Source: Pirellulaceae bacterium
GTDB taxonomy: Bacteria > Planctomycetota > Planctomycetia > Pirellulales > Pirellulaceae
DNA length: 64,000 nt
Direction of reading: 5' to 3'
Assembly (NCBI GenBank): GCA_023382975.1
Contig: JAHDXO010000048.1
Location: 23,594 to 87,593, forward strand
The notes under the pieces were generated by a model. The model was not told the DNA's origin, made no database searches, and saw only the letters and a list, made by a program, of their open reading frames with translations. Position 1 is the stretch's first letter. Every line of letters starts with the position of its first letter. Made by a program: the position numbers and the translations under genes. This document shows, in pieces, positions 1-9,095 of this stretch.

Positions 1-1
1 C

Positions 2-427
2 AAAGTCGTTCCGCCGCCAGCGCCGCCGTCGGCCATGTCCCGGGTATCGGTACTCGTCGATCTCGACCAGCGGCACCTCCAACGTCAGGTTCCGGTGCGG
101 GAAAACGCGAGTGAAATAAACCAATTCGTGAAACAGGTCGATGGTGCGGCCCCGTTTGGGACTGGATCGCCGCCCCAGCACACGCCCACCCTCGCGGTCC
201 AGTCGCACGATGCTCTTTCGCGCCACAATCGGTTTCACCACCAGCACGCGGTGCTCGCGCAGCAGCGCGGCGATCTTGTCCCGGATCGCCGCCAGAGAAC
301 CATGTTGGATTTCGACCAGTTGGTTCTCCGCCAGCACATCGATCCGATAGCTGCCCAATCGGGCTTCGATTTGGGCGCTGCCCGCAGCGTAGAGCTCTTT
401 CAACTGACGGTGCAGAGATGTTTCCAC
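2..427 (-). CDS. Conserved protein with a CoiA-like nuclease motif, C-terminus cut by window edge
   Basis: Reading frame on the minus strand from a GTG at 427 that stays open to the window edge, so about 142 codons are visible and the C-terminus is missing. The upstream in-frame stop makes this GTG the only good start, and GAGG lies just before it. Residues 20-45 read I-E...R-I-D30-V-L...V-E39-I-Q41-H, which matches the PD-(D/E)XK core of CoiA-like nucleases (Asp, then Glu-x-Gln). The rest is basic and unrecognised, and the visible end is Arg-rich. The gene follows smpB on the same strand with a gap of about 110 bases. The nuclease reading is an inference from one motif; no substrate can be named. 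Confidence 0.6.
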   Translation of the reverse strand, partial: METSLHRQLKELYAAGSAQIEARLGSYRIDVLAENQLVEIQHGSLAAIRDKIAALLREHRVLVVKPIVARKSIVRLDREGGRVLGRRSSPKRGRTIDLFHELVYFTRVFPHRNLTLEVPLVEIDEYRYPGHGRRRRWRRNDF

Positions 428-538
428 CGATCCGATTCCTCGAAAACCCGTTGTCCAGGACGCGTCCCAGTTCGCGGTAATCTAGCGGGAATCGGAAAAC
501 CTGTCGCCGTCAGTTCTTGCCACGGCCACCGTCGCCCA

Positions 539-1039
539 CTACGAACGGTTGCGCCGCATGACGCGTTGGATGTCGCGTTGTTGATCTTCTTTGCGCAGTT
601 TCTCGCGTTTGTCGTGCAACTTGCGTCCCCGGCACAGGCCGAGCAAGACTTTGGCGATTCCGCGTTCGTTGAAATAGACTTTCAAAGGCACGAGCGTCAG
701 CCCTTTCTCGTGGGCTTGCCGGGCGAATTTCCGCACCTCGCGTTGGTGGAGCAGCAGTTTGCGCGGGCGTTTCGGCTCGTGCTGCCACGCGGTGGCCTGG
801 GCGTATTCGGCGATGTCGCAGCCGATCAACCAAACTTCGTTTTCGCGCAAACGGCCGTAGGCTTCCTCCAAAGAAATTTTCCCCGCCCGCAGGCTCTTCA
901 CTTCGCTGCCCACCAAGACGATCCCGCACTCCAGGGTGTCGATGACCTCGAAGTTATGGCGGGCTTTGCGGTTGTCGGCGACGAGTTTCACGCCATTGGA
1001 ATCGGATTTTCCCTTTTCTTTCTTTTCTTTTTTTGTCAT
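539..1039 (-). CDS. smpB: SsrA-binding protein SmpB
   Basis: SmpB binds tmRNA (SsrA) and brings it to stalled ribosomes for trans-translation. The 166-residue product has the family's usual length and landmarks: an N-terminal N-R-K-A-R-H-N-F segment, V-G-S-E-V-K-S-L-R-A-G-K in the first third, and the conserved basic C-terminal tail that forms a helix in the ribosomal mRNA channel. I chose the ATG at 1039 (M-T-K-K-E-K-K) because the ten extra residues from the upstream ATG at 1069 are not typical. The gene diverges from rpsO. No tmRNA gene was seen in the window. Confidence 0.95.
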   Translation of the reverse strand: MTKKEKKEKGKSDSNGVKLVADNRKARHNFEVIDTLECGIVLVGSEVKSLRAGKISLEEAYGRLRENEVWLIGCDIAEYAQATAWQHEPKRPRKLLLHQREVRKFARQAHEKGLTLVPLKVYFNERGIAKVLLGLCRGRKLHDKREKLRKEDQQRDIQRVMRRNRS

Positions 1040-1302
1040 TTGGGTGGCTCGCAGGGGAAGTTTGTTCAATCTACAGCATCGGTCGCTCGTCTACACCGGT
1101 GGGTCTTGCGATTTCGGCTTGCAAAAGGATTTGCGGACGGTACATTGATGCGCTTGACGTTTTTTGGAAGTACTTGTAGTGGTGTATGTGGTAACCGCTG
1201 CGGTCGGCCCACGAGGTCGATTACGGCACGGTGTAGGAGATTCGACGCGACGAAGTTGGGCGTGGGCGAGGTTCGCCAAGGCAAAAGGAAACACGATAGC
1301 AC

Positions 1303-1572
1303 ATGACGATCACTAAAGAGCGGAAGCAGGAATTGATCCAGCAGTATAAGAAAGACGATCAGGACACGGGTTCGCCCGAAGTGCAGATCGCCATTTTGAC
1401 GACACGGATCAACAACCTGACGGAACACATGCGGACGCACTCCAAGGACTACGCCACGCGGCGCGGTCTGCTCGCGATGGTGAGCCGCCGGCGACGGTTG
1501 CTGGACTATCTGCGCACCGTGAATCCGCAGCGTTATCTGGACATCATCGGGCGGCTTGGGATTCGCAAGTAG
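1303..1572 (+). CDS. rpsO: 30S ribosomal protein S15
   Basis: The 89-residue protein is the full length of S15, a primary binder of the 16S rRNA central domain. The hallmark D-T-G-S-P-E-V-Q-I-A at residues 20-30, the L-T-x-H-x-x-x-H-x-K-D-Y stretch and the R-R-G-L-L-x-x-V-x-x-R-R-x-L-L-x-Y-L block are all present. A purine-rich AAAGGAAA lies upstream of the ATG. The gene is followed by pnp, the conserved rpsO-pnp order in which the two are usually co-transcribed and processed. Confidence 0.97.
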   Translation: MTITKERKQELIQQYKKDDQDTGSPEVQIAILTTRINNLTEHMRTHSKDYATRRGLLAMVSRRRRLLDYLRTVNPQRYLDIIGRLGIRK

Positions 1573-1601
1573 CTGCCGCTCGGTTTTTGCGCTATCGCCG
1601 C

Positions 1602-1619
1602 GCCGTCGATCCCGACGGC
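1602..1619 (+). repeat. Hairpin in the rpsO-pnp intergenic region
   Basis: GCCGTC and GACGGC form a perfect 6-bp stem with a 6-base loop, followed by TTCTTTC. In other bacteria the rpsO-pnp spacer carries an attenuating terminator and/or an RNase III processing stem. This hairpin sits in the equivalent place, but it is short and its function is inferred from position only. Confidence 0.35.
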
Positions 1620-1749
1620 TTCTTTCGGTCTCGCGCCGTCTGGATTCTTGCCTAAGCGGGGTCTGGACGGCTCACGGTTCGTGCCCGTTTGCGCCTTGAC
1701 TCTGTCGCGTCGCTTGCTCTGCCACATGTAGAAGGTGGGGAAAGAGCCA

Positions 1750-3996
1750 GTGAAAGTTCGTGTAGAGAAACAGATCGGCAGTCAGAATCTCATTTTTGAA
1801 ACAGGCCATTTGGCCAAGCAGGCGGCGGCATGCGTCGTTGCCCAGTACGGGGAAACGGTCGTCTTGAACGCCGTCACCTCGGACAAACCCCGGTTGGGGA
1901 TCGATTTTTTCCCGTTGACGTGCGACTACCGCGAACGGACGGCGGCGGCGGGCAAGTTCCCGGGAGGATTCATCAAACGGGAAGGGCGCCCGACGCTCAA
2001 GGAAACGTTGACCTCGCGTCTGATCGACCGTCCGATCCGGCCGTTGTTCGCCGAGGGGTTCAACTGCGAGGTTCAGTGTCAGTCGATCGTCTTTTCCAGC
2101 GATCGCCAGAATGACGGCGATACGTTGGCGATGAACGGGATCGCTGCGGCCTTGCTTATTTCGCCGCTTCCCTTCAACGGGCCGATCGCTTCGGCTCGCG
2201 TGGGACGCATCGACGGCCAACTGGTCGCCTTTCCCACGCACGACCAACTGGAAGAGAGCGACCTGGATTTGATCGTCTCGGGCACGGAAGATTCCGTGGC
2301 GATGATCGAGGGCTTTGCCCGCGAGATGCCCGAGGACGAGATGGCCGACGCCATCGTGTTCGCTCATCAGGTCATCCGGGAAGTCTGTGCCCTGCAGCGC
2401 GAACTGGCGGAGAAGGTCGGCGTCCAGAAGATAGCGTTCGAGGCGCCTCCTTCCGACGGTCTGTTCGACCGCTTGAAGGAAAAATACTACGACGAATTCC
2501 GCGCGGCGAAGCAGACCGAGGGCAAACAGGCGCGGGCCGAAGCGGTCGACACGCTGAAAGCCCGAGTTGTTGCTGAGATGATCCCCGATCCGCTGGCGGA
2601 AGGAGCGATCTCGCCGGCCGCATTGAATAACGCTTGGCACGATCTGGAGTCGCGGGTGACCCGCGATTTGATCCTGGCCGGGACGCGACCCGATGGCCGC
2701 GACCGCCATACCGTGCGCGACATTCTGTGCGAGGTCGACGTGCTGCCGCGCACCCACGGTTCCGCCGTGTTTCAACGCGGGGAGACCCAGGCTCTGATCA
2801 CGGTCACTCTGGGAACGGCCCGCGACGAGCAGCGGGTGGATGGGTTGGTCGACGAGTACTCGAAGAAATTCATGCTCGACTACAATTTCCCGTCGTTTTC
2901 CGTCGGCGAGTGCAGGCCGAACCGCGGTCCGGGCCGACGGGAGTTCGGCCACGGAGCTTTGGCGGAGCGAAGCGTCAATCCCGTGCTGCCCGATCCCGAA
3001 ACGTTCCCCTACACGGTTCGCGTGATCTCGGACATTCTGGAATCCAACGGGTCGTCTTCGATGGCCTCGGTTTGCGGGGCGACGCTGGGCTTGATGGCCG
3101 CGGGCGTTCCGATCACCAATCCCGTCGCGGGCATCTCCGTCGGACTGGTCAAGGAGTCTGACGATCAGTGGGTGCTGTTGACCGACATCCTGGGCGACGA
3201 GGACCATTTTGGCGACATGGATTTCAAGATCGCCGGGACTCAGAACGGGATCACCGGAATTCAATTGGATCTGAAGATCGCGGGGATCAGCGAGGCGATG
3301 ATTCGGGATACGCTGAAGCAGTCGCGCGAAGCCCGCATCGAGATTCTTCGCAAGATGCTGAGCACGATCTCCCGGCCGCGGAAGGAGTTGTCGCCTTGGG
3401 CGCCGCGGCTGCTGCGGACCAAGATCGATCCCGAAAAGATCGGCGCTCTGATCGGTCCGGGGGGCAAGAACGTGAGGATGATCCAAGAGACGACCGGCAC
3501 CGTGATCGAGATCGAAGACGACGGTACCGTCACCGTCGCCAGCTCCGACGAAGCCAAAGCCAAGGCCGCGATGGCTCAGATCGAAGCCTGCACGGCGACA
3601 GTTCAAGTCGGCAGAATCTACGATGGCCGGGTGTCCAGCATCAAGGACTTCGGCGCCTTCGTCGAGATCCTTCCAGGCCGCGACGGGCTGTGTCACATCA
3701 GCGAACTGTCCAACGGTTTCATCAGCCGCGTTTCGGACATCTGCAACGTGGGCGACGAATTGAAGGTGCTGGTGATCGGCATCGACGAACACGACCGTGT
3801 CAAGCTCAGCCGCCGGAGGGCGTTGGAGGAGTTGGGACTGCCGGACGACCTTGCTCCGGCCGAGGGAGCGGGTGGCGAAGAGGGAAGCGGCGACCGCGAC
3901 CGGGATCGCGATCGCGATCGCGACGGCGGACGCGACCGAGACCGAGACCGTCCACGACGAAGTGGCGGTGGCGGAGGTGGCCGTTCCCGTCGTTAG
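1750..3996 (+). CDS. pnp: Polyribonucleotide nucleotidyltransferase (PNPase)
   Basis: PNPase degrades RNA 3' to 5' by phosphorolysis and can add tails in reverse. The 748-residue product has the full order: RNase PH domain 1, helical linker, catalytic RNase PH domain 2 (G-x-R-P-D-G-R-D-R-H...), a KH domain (I-G-A-L-I-G-P-G-G-K-N-V) and an S1 domain (G-R-V-S-S-I-K-D-F-G-A-F-V-E). The GTG at 1750 is preferred over the GTG at 1735 because a GGGGAAAGAG ribosome-binding site lies directly before it and the protein then begins V-K-V-R-V-E. The C-terminal tail is unusual: a run of Arg-Asp dipeptides followed by a Gly/Arg-rich end, probably an RNA-binding or degradosome-contact extension (inference). 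Confidence 0.96.
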   Translation: MKVRVEKQIGSQNLIFETGHLAKQAAACVVAQYGETVVLNAVTSDKPRLGIDFFPLTCDYRERTAAAGKFPGGFIKREGRPTLKETLTSRLIDRPIRPLFAEGFNCEVQCQSIVFSSDRQNDGDTLAMNGIAAALLISPLPFNGPIASARVGRIDGQLVAFPTHDQLEESDLDLIVSGTEDSVAMIEGFAREMPEDEMADAIVFAHQVIREVCALQRELAEKVGVQKIAFEAPPSDGLFDRLKEKYYDEFRAAKQTEGKQARAEAVDTLKARVVAEMIPDPLAEGAISPAALNNAWHDLESRVTRDLILAGTRPDGRDRHTVRDILCEVDVLPRTHGSAVFQRGETQALITVTLGTARDEQRVDGLVDEYSKKFMLDYNFPSFSVGECRPNRGPGRREFGHGALAERSVNPVLPDPETFPYTVRVISDILESNGSSSMASVCGATLGLMAAGVPITNPVAGISVGLVKESDDQWVLLTDILGDEDHFGDMDFKIAGTQNGITGIQLDLKIAGISEAMIRDTLKQSREARIEILRKMLSTISRPRKELSPWAPRLLRTKIDPEKIGALIGPGGKNVRMIQETTGTVIEIEDDGTVTVASSDEAKAKAAMAQIEACTATVQVGRIYDGRVSSIKDFGAFVEILPGRDGLCHISELSNGFISRVSDICNVGDELKVLVIGIDEHDRVKLSRRRALEELGLPDDLAPAEGAGGEEGSGDRDRDRDRDRDGGRDRDRDRPRRSGGGGGGRSRR

Positions 3997-4152
3997 TGCC
4001 CTGGAATCCGAGCAGATTGTTCGTGCCGTAGCCGATGAGGCGAAACTCCAGACGCTTTCTGAGCGTTCGAGGGCTCACGGCTGCGGCCTCCGTATTTGGG
4101 CGGCGTCGCTTTGATGCGCGAGGCGATGCATGTCGTTTCATGGGGGCATCCG

Positions 4153-4182
4153 GGGGTGACCGCCGTTCAAGTTGGTCACCCC
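4153..4182. repeat. Perfect inverted repeat in the pnp to 4311 gap
   Basis: GGGGTGACC (4153-4161) and GGTCACCCC (4174-4182) form a perfect 9-bp stem with a 12-base loop. It lies 157 bases after pnp and 129 bases before the next gene, with no T-run after it. It could be a strong rho-independent-type stem, an RNA stability element or an operator. The rest of the 314-base gap (3997-4310) shows no gene. Confidence 0.45.
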
Positions 4183-4310
4183 GATTGGGACGAGCGCCTT
4201 GACACGAGTCCGAAGCGAGAGATGCTTCACGATTTCCCGCGCAAGGTCTAGCACGGTGACAACGGCCGTTATTAAAATGGGGTTTTCGCCCTGAATGCCG
4301 GAGTGGCGCC

Positions 4311-5831
4311 ATGACGATTGCTTCCTGTCCGAAATGTCACGAATCGGTGCTTCTACCCGTCGCAGCCAGTCGGCGGGCGAGTGTCCGCTGTCCGCTGTGT
4401 CTGGAAGAGTTCCTTCTGGCGGAAGTAATCGATTCGCTGCCCCCTGTCTTGCAGGTTGTCGATGATCCGGACGCAGGTATCGGACCTGCCGAACGGATCG
4501 ACTCCACTGGCGATTACGGCTTGGCGGAAGACGCCGAAATCTCGCCGAGTTCGGCACCGGCGTTCAGCATTGACCGTGCGAGAGATACGACGGCGACCCC
4601 GGCGGCACCGGCAGCGCGTCGCCGCAAGGGGCCGGCTCGGCCGCAGAAAAAGAAGAAGAGTGCCGTGGCCGAGGTGGTCAAGATCGTGCTTGGAGGTGTG
4701 GCCGGACTGCTGATTGCACAATCGTTGCTCTGGTGGATGCCGTGGCAAGATCTGCGACGCGATCCGTTCGACCTTGGACCGACGGTGGCGAAGTACGCAC
4801 CCTGGTTGGTTCCGGCGAAGTTCCACGGCAAGTCGGGCGTCAGCGCGCCGCCGGTCGATGGTTCCCAAGGCGTGACAAACCAAGGACTTGCATCTGGATC
4901 GTCAGACTTGTCGCCCAGTGGATTGCCGCAACGCAGTTTCGAGGATGTAAACGTCGAGAATCTTTCGCCTGCGCCCGGGACGTCTCCGAAGAAGCCAGCG
5001 ACGGCCAAGAAACGGCCAAACGAATTGGCTCAAGATCCCCAGGACAATCTGGGAGCGGAGTCGCCACTAGATCTAGGCGAGCCTACCGCGGAGTTGCCTT
5101 CCACCGCCGAACCGGCCGGCCCGATTCAGGGTTTGCTCGATCTCGATACGCCGATGCCGGAATCCGGCGACTTGGAAACCGATCCGGTCGCAGGGGTTGA
5201 GAGTGATCCTCTGCCCGCTGAACCGATATCCCAGCCGTCGCCGGAGCCCACTGGCCCCGCGCAGGCGAAGGAGCGGCGATTGCGTATGGCTCCCCAGTTT
5301 ACCCAAGCCGAACTGACCGCTGCCTTGCAGGAGGCTCAGCCTGCGTTCGATTCGCTCGCCGTTGCGGACACCGACGAAGCGGTCAACCTCGTCAAGCAGA
5401 ACTATCGGAGTTTTACCAAGCTGGCCGAGATCGCTGCATCCGCGGAGGCATTGGGAGAAGAGGAACGACAGCAGGCTAGTCGTCTGTTGCTGTCCTTGGT
5501 GGAAAAATCTGACGTCATCCCCCTGCTCAGCCGCGCGGGGGCTGCTTGGTTCGGTGCCGGCGAACGGCGGACCAGCAACGGAATCCTGATTGTGGGCGAG
5601 GTGCAGCGTACCACTCAGCACGGAGAGCTATACCGAACCGAGTTGGTCTTGTCCGACGAGAAGACCATCGCGGTCTACGGAGACACGGATCGCTCGGACA
5701 CCATTCACGAGGGAGCGCAGGTTCTGGTTGTAGGGACTGTGGTCGAACAGCCGAACGATCGTCTCGTGGGATACTCAGGTCAAGATCAAGCGGTTGTTTG
5801 GGGGCCTTTTGTGCGAGCGGTTCCCGAGTAG
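4311..5831 (+). CDS. Zinc-ribbon, single-span membrane protein of unknown function
   Basis: Not recognised as a named family. The 506-residue protein starts with a four-cysteine zinc ribbon (C6-x-x-C9 and C27-x-x-C30), a common N-terminal module in planctomycete proteins. A basic stretch with a K-K-K-K run (near residues 105-118) is followed by one hydrophobic segment around residues 122-141. Then comes a long Pro/Ser/Glu-rich linker and a more ordered C-terminal domain from about residue 325. The C-terminal part contains several beta-type stretches ending in a G-x-V-V-E-Q-P motif. The likely topology is a cytoplasmic ribbon with an exported C-terminal domain. No operon partner is close. Confidence 0.8.
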   Translation: MTIASCPKCHESVLLPVAASRRASVRCPLCLEEFLLAEVIDSLPPVLQVVDDPDAGIGPAERIDSTGDYGLAEDAEISPSSAPAFSIDRARDTTATPAAPAARRRKGPARPQKKKKSAVAEVVKIVLGGVAGLLIAQSLLWWMPWQDLRRDPFDLGPTVAKYAPWLVPAKFHGKSGVSAPPVDGSQGVTNQGLASGSSDLSPSGLPQRSFEDVNVENLSPAPGTSPKKPATAKKRPNELAQDPQDNLGAESPLDLGEPTAELPSTAEPAGPIQGLLDLDTPMPESGDLETDPVAGVESDPLPAEPISQPSPEPTGPAQAKERRLRMAPQFTQAELTAALQEAQPAFDSLAVADTDEAVNLVKQNYRSFTKLAEIAASAEALGEEERQQASRLLLSLVEKSDVIPLLSRAGAAWFGAGERRTSNGILIVGEVQRTTQHGELYRTELVLSDEKTIAVYGDTDRSDTIHEGAQVLVVGTVVEQPNDRLVGYSGQDQAVVWGPFVRAVPE

Positions 5832-6004
5832 GTCGCAGAATTGCTACCGGTCGTACCCACTGGGCGTTCTCGCCCAGGCGGTTTCTCTCGACCCCAGCGT
5901 GCTGAATCGCTCCCTCCGGTCAGGCGTTGACACCCGTCGTTTGGGAAGGTCGACGAAGGGACAACCGGTGACATCCATTGCATCGTCATTGGCGAAAGTA
6001 ATTT

Positions 6005-6033
6005 TTGACAGTGCGGTGTCAACCACTTACACT
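6005..6033 (+). promoter_or_regulatory. Sigma-70-type promoter with overlapping palindrome
   Basis: TTGACA (6005-6010) is a perfect -35 box, separated by 17 bases from TACACT (6028-6033), a 4/6 match to the -10 box. The first transcribed base would be near 6040, about 80 bases before the start codon of the secreted beta-propeller gene. The -35 box is also the left arm of TTGACA-N6-TGTCAA (6005-6022), a palindrome that could be an operator. Confidence 0.55.
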
Positions 6034-6119
6034 TGAGGTACGTACTAGGTCGAAGTGGTCGAATGAGACCGACGTGTGCCGGCACGCGGGCCGGGGTTCC
6101 AACCGCCAATTCCTTTCGG

Positions 6120-7730
6120 ATGATCGCCATGTCCCGTCGAAACATTAGCACCCTTGCATCCGGTCTATTGCTTATCTTGGGTTCGACCGTCGATGCCGAG
6201 TCACGAACCTCGGAGTTGATCTCGACGACCGAAGCTCGGCGATATGGCCTCGAGCCGGCTTGGTTCACACGGGTCGAATTGGATCCAGCACGCGGGCAGA
6301 TCGGTCACATTAAGTACTTTGTCAGCGCCAAGAACCACCGAACGATGTACGAGGTGACGTACGGGGAACGTCGGCGCATGTTCAGCGAGCGGGATCTTGA
6401 CCGCTTGGGCGATCCGATTGGCAAAGAAGGGGCGGAGAAAGCGGCAAAGCAGTTCTCGGACGAACTCGGGCGGCTGGATATCGAGTCCGAGATCAAGATG
6501 CATGAAGTTCCCGAGATCACGCTGTACGTTACGACCGACAGGGCAATGGTCCACGCGATCGATGCCGAGACCGGACGCACCCTCTGGACCACTGTCGTGG
6601 GACGGCGGGATTTTCCCACCGAGTGTCCCGGAGCCAACGAGGATTATGTGGCGGTCTTGAACGGGTCGTCGTTGTATCTGCTGAAACGCGATACCGGCAA
6701 GATCGCTTGGATCCGCAAGGTGGACGGTGTTCCCGCCGCTGGTCCCGCGGTCTCGGACCACTATGTGATTGTTCCGTCTTGGAACGGCGACGTCGAACTG
6801 TACGAGATCGAGGAGACGCGGACGCTGCCCGAGATGTACAAGTCCAACGGGCGATGCATGGTTCAGCCGACTGTCACCCCGGTGAGCATCGTGTGGCCAA
6901 CGGATCGCGGTTTGCTGTACGTGGCGAGAGCCAACCGGCACGGCTTGCGATATCGGCTTGAGGCCAAGGACACCATCGTCGCGCCAGCCGCCTTCTTCGC
7001 TCCGAATCTGCTGTTCGTGGCGTCAGTGGATGGATACGTGTATTGCTTGCAGGAGAACGTCGAATCGGAAGTCTGGCGATTCTCGTCCGGCGAGAGCATC
7101 TCCATGATGCCCGTACCGACCGGATCGTCGGTTTATGTCGTCTCCGACAAGATGAACTTGTTCTGCATCGACCAGGCGACGGCCGAGTTGAAGTGGACCG
7201 CTCCCTACGTCAAGCGTTTCATCGCCGCCAGCAAGGATCGTTTGTACTGCTTGGGGATGACCGACCGGCTGGAAATCCTGGATGCGAAGTCCGGTGGAAG
7301 AATCGCGACGATGGGAGCCAATTTGCTGGACGTTTTTTTTCCCAACCATCAGACCGACCGCATCATTGTCGGAACGAAGACGGGGATTCTGCAGTGTTTG
7401 CACGAGATTGATCAGCCATTGCCGATAGTCCATCTGGCGATCGCTGAACAGCAGTTGGCTCCCGAGCGTCCGGAGATCCAACAGGAAGAACTGCCCGCGG
7501 CGCAGCCGAAACCTGCGCCGAAACAACCCGCTGCCGGAGATCCCTTCGGCGGCGCCGGTGACCCGTTCGGTGGTGGCGGTGGTGCTGGCGGAGCTGCCGG
7601 CGGTGGTGCCGACCCGTTCGGTGGCGGCGCGGGAGGCGCCGATCCCTTCGGCGGCGGCGGAGCGGGCGCCGGAGGCGCAGCGGGCGGAGGTGCCGATCCT
7701 TTTGGTGGTGCTGCCGACCCGTTCCGCTGA
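6120..7730 (+). CDS. Secreted PQQ-type beta-propeller protein with Gly-rich tail
   Basis: The 536-residue product has an N-terminal signal (M-S-R-R-N then a hydrophobic run ending near A-E-S). The body contains several PQQ/BamB-like blades, each with strands such as V-H-A-I-D-A-E-T-G-R-T-L-W and Y-L-L-K-R-D-T-G-K-I-A-W-I. The C-terminus is a low-complexity tail with repeated D-P-F-G-G units separated by Gly/Ala runs. No catalytic residues of quinoprotein dehydrogenases are evident, so a structural or binding role outside the cytoplasm is more likely. Starts at 6120 and 6129 are both possible. A good promoter lies about 80 bases upstream. Confidence 0.85.
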   Translation: MIAMSRRNISTLASGLLLILGSTVDAESRTSELISTTEARRYGLEPAWFTRVELDPARGQIGHIKYFVSAKNHRTMYEVTYGERRRMFSERDLDRLGDPIGKEGAEKAAKQFSDELGRLDIESEIKMHEVPEITLYVTTDRAMVHAIDAETGRTLWTTVVGRRDFPTECPGANEDYVAVLNGSSLYLLKRDTGKIAWIRKVDGVPAAGPAVSDHYVIVPSWNGDVELYEIEETRTLPEMYKSNGRCMVQPTVTPVSIVWPTDRGLLYVARANRHGLRYRLEAKDTIVAPAAFFAPNLLFVASVDGYVYCLQENVESEVWRFSSGESISMMPVPTGSSVYVVSDKMNLFCIDQATAELKWTAPYVKRFIAASKDRLYCLGMTDRLEILDAKSGGRIATMGANLLDVFFPNHQTDRIIVGTKTGILQCLHEIDQPLPIVHLAIAEQQLAPERPEIQQEELPAAQPKPAPKQPAAGDPFGGAGDPFGGGGGAGGAAGGGADPFGGGAGGADPFGGGGAGAGGAAGGGADPFGGAADPFR

Positions 7731-7754
7731 TTTCAGGTCGCTCGAAGCTGCGTG

Positions 7755-9050
7755 CTATTCGATCGTGATGGTCGCCCGTTTCTCGGCGGCTTCGTAGGCG
7801 CGTTGGACTAGCAGCTCGGTAGCCAACGCCGAATCGGCTGGACACGACAGTTCCGCTCTGCCTCGAATCGCTGCCACAAAGTTCTCCAAGTGCGGCTGGT
7901 GCCAGGGCTGATCCGATGCCACAGGCAACTGGAAGGGTACGACCACGCCGGTTTCGCGCACGTGCTCTTCGCTGCTGGTCGGCGGGGCTTTGCTTTCGGG
8001 ACGTTTCAGCAGCCCCGCGCCGACCCAAGGCTCCCAATCCGGCGCGTGCGGCTCGCGAAAGACGGCGGTCCAAGCGGGATTTTCGGACAGACGCAACGAA
8101 CCTTCCGTGCCCATCAGGTGCTGGCAACTGCGGTAGCCGTCGCCGCTGGTGGTGGTCAACACCTGGAATTGGGCCTGCACGTTTCCTTCCGCAGTGCGAT
8201 ACGTGACCAGGGCGGTCATTTGGTCGTGCCATTGGCGCGACGTGAAGTAATCGCGGCTTGCCACCGCAGCGACAGACTGCGGCCGCGCATCCAACAACCA
8301 CTCGACCGCATGGATGTGGTCGCCGCACAGTTCGGCCAACGGGCCCGCGGAGAACTGGGTAAAAGACCGCCAATTTCGCAGTTGATGCATATCGGCATAG
8401 CCGAAACGCTGCAGATCTGCTGCTGCCATTTCGAATCGGCGGGGCCAGCCTAGGTCGTCCGATACCGGTTGATAAGTCTGGCCGCGAACGTTCAGCACGC
8501 GTCCCAGCAATTTCGCCTCGGCAAGCAGACGCTGTCGGACGTGCAGGTAGCGCGGGTTGCTGCGGAGCTGATAGCCGATTTGAAGCAGACGTCCGGTTTG
8601 GCGAGCGGCCTCGGCCATCGTTCGAGCCGCGTCGGCTGTGGCCGCCATCGGCCGTTCGCAATAGACGTGCCGTCCCGCCTGCAGGCAGGCGATGGTTTGC
8701 TCGGCATGAACGAAGTCGGGCGTGGCGATCAAGATCGCGTCCAAACCGGGTTCCTTTTCGAGCAACTCGCGAAAGTCCGCATACTCGTTGACCTGGTGGT
8801 CGTAGCGTGCCAGCAAGTAACGTACCGTGCGCCGATTGTAGTCCCAAATGTCGCAGAGGGCACGGAACCGAATTCCCGGAATGGCGACGGCCGCCGTGGC
8901 CAGAACCCGCCCCTGAATCCCGGCACCGATCAAGGCGACGTTCAGTTCGTCGCCGGCCGCGTCATCGCCCGCGCCGGCCCTGTTCGCGGCCGTGTGGACA
9001 AGCCCCGCCCCGCACACCAACGATGCTCGAAGGAACTCGCGACGTCGCAT
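7755..9050 (-). CDS. Gfo/Idh/MocA-family oxidoreductase, exported
   Basis: The 431-residue product begins M-R-R-R-E-F-L-R-A-S-L, a twin-arginine export signal. The Rossmann motif (V-A-L-I-G-A-G-I-Q-G-R) follows near residue 40, and the C-terminal alpha/beta domain is of the Gfo/Idh/MocA type. These enzymes oxidise or reduce sugars and related compounds with NAD(P). The usual E-K-P motif that supplies the catalytic lysine reads E-R-P-M here (after H-V-Y-C), so classical hydride-transfer chemistry may be altered. The gene lies 45 bases downstream of the Tat-signal gene at 9096-10064 and is probably co-transcribed with it. Confidence 0.88.
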   Translation of the reverse strand: MRRREFLRASLVCGAGLVHTAANRAGAGDDAAGDELNVALIGAGIQGRVLATAAVAIPGIRFRALCDIWDYNRRTVRYLLARYDHQVNEYADFRELLEKEPGLDAILIATPDFVHAEQTIACLQAGRHVYCERPMAATADAARTMAEAARQTGRLLQIGYQLRSNPRYLHVRQRLLAEAKLLGRVLNVRGQTYQPVSDDLGWPRRFEMAAADLQRFGYADMHQLRNWRSFTQFSAGPLAELCGDHIHAVEWLLDARPQSVAAVASRDYFTSRQWHDQMTALVTYRTAEGNVQAQFQVLTTTSGDGYRSCQHLMGTEGSLRLSENPAWTAVFREPHAPDWEPWVGAGLLKRPESKAPPTSSEEHVRETGVVVPFQLPVASDQPWHQPHLENFVAAIRGRAELSCPADSALATELLVQRAYEAAEKRATITIE

Positions 9051-9095
9051 AGTCCAGGATCCTTGCGTTGTAGTTCTTCATGGAAAGCGGTGGCA

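Noticed and set aside
1154..1182. TTGACG and TAGTGG with 17-bp spacing before rpsO
   Set aside because: The -35 box is good but the -10 box matches only weakly, so I do not list it as a promoter.
35..1306. 423-codon open frame on the plus strand at the window start
   Set aside because: It is antisense to the nuclease-like gene and smpB and overlaps rpsO's leader; no ribosome-binding site or domain.
1672..3792. 706-codon open frame antisense to pnp
   Set aside because: It is opposite a clear PNPase gene in a GC-rich genome, where antisense frames stay open by codon bias. Its translation has no recognisable domains.
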